Assembly: GCA_026982145.1 (NCBI GenBank) | Contig: JALSHQ010000257.1 | Location: 1-11,584, forward strand | Source of the DNA: Gammaproteobacteria bacterium | GTDB lineage: Bacteria; Pseudomonadota; Gammaproteobacteria; SZUA-140 | Direction: 5' to 3' | DNA: 11,584 nucleotides | Shown: piece after piece, positions 7,264-11,584 of the stretch | Layout: every line of letters begins with the position of its first letter | Position numbering within the stretch: the first letter of the stretch is position 1 | The notes under the pieces: model-generated | What the model was told of the DNA's origin: nothing | The model's input: the letters and a program-made list of their open reading frames with translations, nothing else | Database searches by the model: none | Position numbers and translations under genes: made by a program

Positions 7264-8396
7264 TGAAGGTTAAAAACAAGGACTATACACAGTGGGGAGA
7301 GCGCCGCCAGTCGCGCATGTTTACCCGCGGTTTGCATTTGGATATTCCACTACTGCTCGGCATCATCATGCTCTCTGCGGTGGGGCTAGCCATCCTCTAT
7401 AGCGCCAGTGGGCAGAGTGACGCCGTCATTACCCGACAGTTAATGCGCTTAGGAATAGCCTTTGCCGTAATGTTCGTTGTAGCACAGATCCCACCCCATC
7501 ACATTCAACTGTGGGCACCCTGGGCCTTTGGACTCGGCCTGCTGTTGCTGGCCACCGTATTGGTGATGGGCGATGAAGGCAAAGGAGCGCAACGCTGGCT
7601 CGACTTGGGGCTCTTTCGCTTTCAACCCTCGGAGATTATGAAACTTGCAGTACCGATTATGGTGGCGTGGTACCTTGCTGATAACCCGACACCACCTTCA
7701 CTAAAAAGTATCTTTATCGCGTGCCTGCTCATCATCGTGCCTGTGGTATTGATCGCTAAACAGCCCGACCTCGGCACATCCATTTTAATCGCAAGCTCAG
7801 GGGCTTTTGTGCTGCTGCTCTCTGGCATTCGCTGGAAACATATCGCCATCTTTACCGCGCTCATCGCCACCAGCGCGCCGCTGCTCTGGTACAACCTGCA
7901 CGCCTACCAGAAGGCACGTGTCATGACATTTCTCAACCCGGAAAACGACCCTCTGGGTGCTGGCTATCACATCATTCAGTCAAAAATTGCCATCGGCTCC
8001 GGTGGCACTTATGGCAAAGGGTGGCTCAACGGTACCCAGTCGCACCTCGAATTCCTGCCAGAACGCACCACCGATTTTATCTTCTCGGTCTTCAGTGAGG
8101 AGTTTGGCTTTATCGGCATCATCTGCCTCCTTGCACTCTATCTCTTTATTGTGGTGCGCGGCCTCTACATCGCCACCCAGGCGCAAAGCACCTTCACCCG
8201 CCTGCTCGGTGGCAGCCTAATTTTAACCTTCTTTGTCTATACCTTTGTTAACATAGGGATGGTCACTGGGTTACTGCCCGTTGTGGGGCTGCCGCTACCG
8301 CTCATCAGCTATGGTGGCACTTCGATGGTAACGATGATGGCCGGCTTTGGGGTGCTGATGTCAATTCATACCCACCGCCGCCTGCTTTCAAATTAA
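7260..8396 (+). CDS. mrdB: RodA, SEDS peptidoglycan glycosyltransferase
   Basis: RodA polymerises lipid II into glycan strands as the partner of PBP2 in the inner membrane. The 378-residue product is about the length of E. coli RodA (370) and is dominated by hydrophobic helices, about ten in the family. SEDS signatures are visible: GAQRWLDLG (109-117), FQPSEIMKLA (121-130), KQPDLGTS with Asp170, LPERTTDFIFSV with Glu268 and the catalytic Asp272, and GLPLPLISYGGTS near the C-terminus. Glu268 and Asp272 correspond to Glu258 and Asp262 of E. coli RodA. The ATG at 7260 overlaps the mrdA stop by 4 nt. FtsW is the paralogous alternative, but the pairing with PBP2 and the sequence indicate RodA. Confidence 0.97.
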   Translation: MMKVKNKDYTQWGERRQSRMFTRGLHLDIPLLLGIIMLSAVGLAILYSASGQSDAVITRQLMRLGIAFAVMFVVAQIPPHHIQLWAPWAFGLGLLLLATVLVMGDEGKGAQRWLDLGLFRFQPSEIMKLAVPIMVAWYLADNPTPPSLKSIFIACLLIIVPVVLIAKQPDLGTSILIASSGAFVLLLSGIRWKHIAIFTALIATSAPLLWYNLHAYQKARVMTFLNPENDPLGAGYHIIQSKIAIGSGGTYGKGWLNGTQSHLEFLPERTTDFIFSVFSEEFGFIGIICLLALYLFIVVRGLYIATQAQSTFTRLLGGSLILTFFVYTFVNIGMVTGLLPVVGLPLPLISYGGTSMVTMMAGFGVLMSIHTHRRLLSN

Positions 8397-8421
8397 CGAA
8401 GCAATAAAAGAGCATTTTTCG

Positions 8422-9456
8422 ATGACTGTTTCACACCTTTATAAAACTGCCGCGCTCGCTGCCCTGCTACTGCTGCCATTTTTATCAACCAGCAGCATCG
8501 CTGCGAGCGGTGACTTTACCCAACGTGCAGAGGTGCAACAGTTTATCGATATGATGGTCAGCAAACACCAATTCGAGCGCGCATCGCTCACCCAGCTATT
8601 GGCAGAAGCCAAACTGAAAGAAGGCATCATCAAAGCGATCTCCCGCCCTTACGAAAGTAAACCGTGGTACAAATATCGCCCCATCTTTGTTACCAAAAAG
8701 CGGATCAAGCGCGGGCTTAAGTTTTGGCAAGACAACCACGCCACCCTAGTGCGCGCCGAAGAGCAATATGGGGTGCCACCAGAAATCATCACCGCCATCA
8801 TCGGCGTTGAATCATTTTATGGACGTCACAAAGGGCGTTACCGGGTGCTCGACGCTTTAACCACACTAGGTTTCGACTACCCCCGGAGGAGTAAGTTTTT
8901 TCGCTCAGAGCTTAAACATTACCTACTGATGACACGCGAAGAGCAGATTGATCCGCTCAGCGTTAAAGGCTCCTATGCGGGTGCGATGGGGACACCGCAA
9001 TTCATCGCCAGCAGTTATCGTGAATATGCCGTCGACTTCAGTGACGATGGCAAACGTGACCTGTGGCACAACATGGATGATGTCATCGGCAGTGTCGCCA
9101 ACTATTTTCGGCGCCATGGCTGGCAACACGGCGCACCCATTGCGAGTCAAGTGAACACCTCGGGAGAGGACTTTAAAAAGATTCTCAACAAGCGCCTCAA
9201 ACCCAAAATGACACTGGCTCAGATCAAAACCCACGGCATTACGTTCGATAATGAACAGCCCAACAACGTGCCGAATACCATTAAAGCCACGCTGATTGAA
9301 TTGCAAAACCGCTCGGGCACTGAGCACTGGCTTGGGTACCAAAATTTTTACGTCATCTCACGCTATAATCACAGTGCGCTCTACTCCATGGCTGTTTTTC
9401 AACTGGCCACCGAGCTGCGCAAACAGCACAACGATGCAGCAGAAGAATTGAACTAA
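8422..9456 (+). CDS. mltB: Lytic murein transglycosylase B (family 3)
   Basis: MltB cleaves the MurNAc-GlcNAc bond of peptidoglycan to give 1,6-anhydroMurNAc ends in the periplasm. The 344-residue product has an N-terminal signal peptide (hydrophobic stretch about 10-22) with a likely signal peptidase I site after SSIAA (about 27-28). The catalytic glutamate is Glu130 in IIGVESFYG. Family segments include GVPPEIITAIIGVE, the YPRRSKFFRSEL block, GSYAGAMGTPQFIASSY and the NYFRRHGW region. E. coli MltB is a lipoprotein, but here I see no lipobox cysteine, so the enzyme is probably soluble in the periplasm. It starts 25 nt after mrdB with a modest AAGAG site. Its place inside the elongation cluster suggests a role in lateral-wall turnover. 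Confidence 0.95.
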   Translation: MTVSHLYKTAALAALLLLPFLSTSSIAASGDFTQRAEVQQFIDMMVSKHQFERASLTQLLAEAKLKEGIIKAISRPYESKPWYKYRPIFVTKKRIKRGLKFWQDNHATLVRAEEQYGVPPEIITAIIGVESFYGRHKGRYRVLDALTTLGFDYPRRSKFFRSELKHYLLMTREEQIDPLSVKGSYAGAMGTPQFIASSYREYAVDFSDDGKRDLWHNMDDVIGSVANYFRRHGWQHGAPIASQVNTSGEDFKKILNKRLKPKMTLAQIKTHGITFDNEQPNNVPNTIKATLIELQNRSGTEHWLGYQNFYVISRYNHSALYSMAVFQLATELRKQHNDAAEELN

Positions 9457-9504
9457 ACAAGCCCCTTGAATTCCAAACTAATAAGTATCGCCCTTTTTTA
9501 AATC

Positions 9505-10398
9505 ATGATTTTCAATAGAGATCTTAAAATCGCCGCCCTCACGCTACCCCTGCTCATCAGCGGCTGCGGTAGCCTGTCGAGCAGTGGTTCGAGTTTTTTC
9601 ACCCGGCAGGACAGCGCTCCGGCACAAGCGGTTGATATCTCTCATGTGACCGACGCAGTGCCGCGGGTTGAGCCACACAGCCGCTACGGCAATCCGGAAT
9701 CCTATGTTGTCTTTGGCAAGCGCTACTATGTTAAAAAGAGCAGCCTTAACCATGTCGAGCGCGGTGTCGCCTCGTGGTACGGCACCAAGTTTCACGGCAG
9801 GCGCACTTCGAGTGGCGAACCCTACGACATGCTGGCCATGACCGCCGCGCACAAAAACCTGCCACTACCGACTTACGCTGAAGTGACCAATCTTGAAAAT
9901 GGCCGCAAGATCATCGTCAAAATCAATGACAGAGGGCCTTTCAAAAAGGGTCGCATCATCGACCTATCTTATGCAGCAGCAATGAAACTGGGCATCGCCA
10001 AAGCAGGCACTGGGCTGGTGGAGGTTCGCACCATCGACCCTTCTGAACCGCTCAAACCGGCACAGACCCCCAGCCTCCCCCCCCCTACGCTTACTGTTGC
10101 GAGCAAACCACCACCACAGGCTGACAAACTAAAACGTATCGCCCCGGGGCAAACGGTGGGCATCTACCTGCAGGTGGGCGCCTTTGGTGACCGCATTAAT
10201 GCCGAGAATCTGCGCATCCGAATTCGTGACATCGAAACCCTACCCATCGCTAAAATCAATATCACGCAAGGCGCTAAAGAAAACGCGTCGATATTCCGTG
10301 TGCGCATCGGCCCTATCGATAATGTTCCCGAGGCAGATCAGGTGATCAAACGTCTGGCTCAGCTTGGCATTGAGGATCCACACGTCATTATTGACTAG
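9505..10398 (+). CDS. rlpA: RlpA, septal-ring lytic transglycosylase lipoprotein with SPOR domain
   Basis: RlpA is an outer-membrane lipoprotein that, in Pseudomonas aeruginosa, cleaves glycan strands lacking stem peptides. The 297-residue product has a lipoprotein signal with lipobox LISGC (Cys21). A double-psi beta-barrel domain (about 85-177) follows, starting GVASWYGTKFHG. Glu105, His116 and Asp142 align at a constant offset of 15 with the P. aeruginosa residues 120, 131 and 157, as I recall them. A Pro-rich linker (about 180-210) leads to a C-terminal SPOR domain (about 218-296, starting YLQVGAFGD), which binds denuded septal glycan. A C9 tract (10077-10085) lies in the linker. The ATG at 9505 is fixed by an in-frame stop just upstream, but it lacks a recognisable Shine-Dalgarno sequence. 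It follows mltB by 48 nt. Confidence 0.96.
   Translation: MIFNRDLKIAALTLPLLISGCGSLSSSGSSFFTRQDSAPAQAVDISHVTDAVPRVEPHSRYGNPESYVVFGKRYYVKKSSLNHVERGVASWYGTKFHGRRTSSGEPYDMLAMTAAHKNLPLPTYAEVTNLENGRKIIVKINDRGPFKKGRIIDLSYAAAMKLGIAKAGTGLVEVRTIDPSEPLKPAQTPSLPPPTLTVASKPPPQADKLKRIAPGQTVGIYLQVGAFGDRINAENLRIRIRDIETLPIAKINITQGAKENASIFRVRIGPIDNVPEADQVIKRLAQLGIEDPHVIID
10077..10085 (+). repeat. Nine-base C homopolymer in the RlpA linker
   Basis: The run is read CTC CCC CCC CCT (Leu-Pro-Pro-Pro) in the Pro-rich linker between the catalytic barrel and the SPOR domain. It is in frame as given. Slippage would leave the lipobox and catalytic domain intact but remove the SPOR domain. Confidence 0.9.
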
Positions 10399-10427
10399 CG
10401 ATCATTGTCTTTTACAAGGGCACCTCA

Positions 10428-10496
10428 ATGGTAAAATTTATCTCTGCACGCCGCAATAAAAAACCTAGGCGCACGCATAAGGCAGGGGCACCTTAA
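10428..10496 (+). CDS. Possible small basic peptide (22 residues), unknown function
   Basis: An ATG at 10428 opens a 22-codon frame (MVKFISARRNKKPRRTHKAG then AP) ending in TAA at 10494-10496. It is preceded by AAGGG (10416-10420) at a 7-nt spacing, a better ribosome binding site than that of rlpA. The peptide is strongly basic, with nine Arg or Lys residues, no signal peptide and no membrane segment. I do not recognise it. The same octamer GGGCACCT occurs at its ribosome binding site (10418-10425) and at its end (10486-10493). It lies between rlpA and the dacA promoter. It may be a real small protein, a leader peptide or chance. Confidence 0.3.
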   Translation: MVKFISARRNKKPRRTHKAGAP

Positions 10497-10518
10497 CAGC
10501 TCAAACCATCCTTAATCA

Positions 10519-10532
10519 GGTGCAGTAGCACC
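10519..10532. promoter_or_regulatory. Dyad at the -35 position of the dacA promoter
   Basis: GGTGC (10519-10523) and GCACC (10528-10532) form a perfect inverted repeat with a 4-bp centre. It falls where the -35 element would be for the -10 at 10542, and no recognisable -35 is present. It could be an operator. In RNA it could be a small hairpin, or the left arm could instead pair with GCACCT at 10488-10493. Confidence 0.4.
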
Positions 10533-10538
10533 AAAATT

Positions 10539-10547
10539 TGCTAGACT
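10539..10547 (+). promoter_or_regulatory. Candidate extended -10 promoter of dacA
   Basis: TGC followed by TAGACT (10542-10547) is an extended -10 motif without a clear -35. The core TGCTAGAnTAT is the same as at the mreB candidate promoter. Transcription would start near 10554 and leave a leader of about 38 nt before the GTG at 10592. Confidence 0.45.
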
Positions 10548-10591
10548 ATGGACTGCTGTTTTAAAAAGCCACCCCTTGGAGATCCTGCTTC

Positions 10592-11584
10592 GTGAGCCAC
10601 ATACCCCCCCTTCAACCCAAGCACACTACAACACCTTGCCCTTTATGGGTTGATCACCCACGTGCTTTATTTTCGGTTACCCATCGCATGTTGGGCATCA
10701 TACTCGTGGTTTTAGCCGCGCTCATTCCACTCAGCACCGTTGCAGCAGCAATGCCCACCCCCAATGTACCCGAAATTGCAGCGCGAGGTTACCTGCTGCT
10801 CGATTTTAATAGTGGCAAGGTCATTGCCGAAAAGAATGCGTATGAGCAGATGGAGCCGGCCAGCCTTACCAAATTGATGACAGCTTATATTATCTTCAAT
10901 GAGCTTCGTGCGGGCAACTTGCAGCTCACCACTGAAGTGCTGGTAAGCGAAAAAGCGTGGCGCATGAAAGGCTCCAAAATGTTTATTGAGGTTAACAAAC
11001 GTGTTTCCGTCGAAGCGCTATTAATGGGGATGATCATTCAGTCAGGCAACGATGCTAGTGTGGCGCTCGCCGAACATGTCGCCGGAAGTGAAGAGGCCTT
11101 TGCTTCATTGATGAACCTCCACGCGGGGAAACTCGGCATGAATGGCACCCATTTTGTTAACAGTACCGGCATGCCAGACCATGAGCACTATACAACTGTG
11201 CATGACCTTGCACTACTCACCCGCGCACTGATTGCCGATTTTCCTGAATACTACAAATGGTATTCGATCAAAGAGTTCACCTATAACGACATCCGTCAAC
11301 ACAACCGCAATGCACTGCTGTGGCGTGACAAGTATGTTGATGGCGTCAAAACCGGTCACACCAAATCAGCAGGTTATTGCCTGATTTCATCAGCGCTGCG
11401 CGACGATATGCGCTTGATCTCCATTGTACTCGGCACCAAAAGCAAAGAGTCGCGCTCAAAAGAGAGCCAGAAGCTGCTCAACTACGGCTTCCGATTTTTT
11501 GAAACACGCAAGCTCTACAGTGCCAACAGCCAGCTGACCACCTCTCGCATCTGGAAAGGGGCAGCGGAGCAACTGCCATTAGGG
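10592..11584 (+). CDS. dacA: D-alanyl-D-alanine carboxypeptidase (PBP5/6 type), 3' end outside the window
   Basis: DacA removes the terminal D-Ala from pentapeptides in the periplasm and so limits crosslinking. I read 331 codons to the window edge. Active-site motifs of the SxxK carboxypeptidases are present: SLTK (Ser91, Lys94), SGN (151-153), and KTG (253-255, in DGVKTGHTKSAGYCL). The peptidase S11 domain appears complete up to LLNYGFRFFET, and the C-terminal PBP5-like domain with its membrane anchor is cut off. The GTG at 10592 is preceded by GGAG (10578-10581) and is chosen on that basis. It puts about 32 residues before the signal-peptide core (LGIILVVLAALIPLS, cleavage likely after VAAA). 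The ATG at 10688 would give a compact signal peptide but lacks a clear ribosome binding site. A C7 run at 10604-10610 lies in the extra N-terminal part. Confidence 0.93.
   Translation, partial: MSHIPPLQPKHTTTPCPLWVDHPRALFSVTHRMLGIILVVLAALIPLSTVAAAMPTPNVPEIAARGYLLLDFNSGKVIAEKNAYEQMEPASLTKLMTAYIIFNELRAGNLQLTTEVLVSEKAWRMKGSKMFIEVNKRVSVEALLMGMIIQSGNDASVALAEHVAGSEEAFASLMNLHAGKLGMNGTHFVNSTGMPDHEHYTTVHDLALLTRALIADFPEYYKWYSIKEFTYNDIRQHNRNALLWRDKYVDGVKTGHTKSAGYCLISSALRDDMRLISIVLGTKSKESRSKESQKLLNYGFRFFETRKLYSANSQLTTSRIWKGAAEQLPLG

Noticed and set aside
1..11584. Mobile element, CRISPR array, tRNA/rRNA gene or horizontally acquired island
   Set aside because: No spaced direct repeats, transposase-like protein, terminal repeats or RNA-gene signature was seen, and composition looks uniform through the window.

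Overview
The window is a chromosomal housekeeping segment from a Gammaproteobacterium. The protein sequences (MreB, MreC, MreD, PBP2, RodA, MltB, RlpA, PBP5-type DacA) all look gammaproteobacterial. The gene order, gatCAB divergent from one long cell-wall cluster, resembles that of purple-sulfur or sulfur-oxidising lineages more than Escherichia coli, where mreBCD and mrdAB-rlpA-dacA lie apart. The lineage guess is inference. Base composition looks moderately GC-rich and uniform. I see no mobile element, tRNA, rRNA or CRISPR array.

Layout. Minus strand, right to left: gatC (2571-2284), gatA (2221-767) and the start of gatB (754 to the window edge), the operon for the tRNA-dependent amidotransferase GatCAB. 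A 241-nt divergent intergenic region (2572-2812) follows. Plus strand: mreB, mreC, mreD, mrdA (PBP2), mrdB (RodA), mltB and rlpA, running almost continuously from 2813 to 10398. A 193-nt spacer then holds a small possible ORF, a dyad and a promoter-like site, and dacA runs off the right edge.

How the genes work together. MreB filaments, MreC and MreD organise the lateral-wall elongation machine. RodA polymerises glycan from lipid II and its partner PBP2 crosslinks it. MltB and RlpA cleave glycan strands to allow insertion and turnover. DacA trims pentapeptides by D,D-carboxypeptidation. Nearly the whole rod-shape toolkit is therefore encoded in one block. Start/stop overlaps at mreC/mreD and mrdA/mrdB suggest translational coupling.

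The gene content is ordinary and I did not find a new biological system. The best leads are small. The family-conserved start of mreC falls on an ATA codon with a well-placed Shine-Dalgarno sequence. The mreB-mreC spacer carries three consecutive inverted repeats. Long in-frame poly-C/poly-G tracts recur, notably a nine-base tract in the RlpA linker and another in gatB. The rlpA-dacA spacer contains a dyad at the expected -35 position of dacA and a 22-codon basic ORF with a good ribosome binding site.
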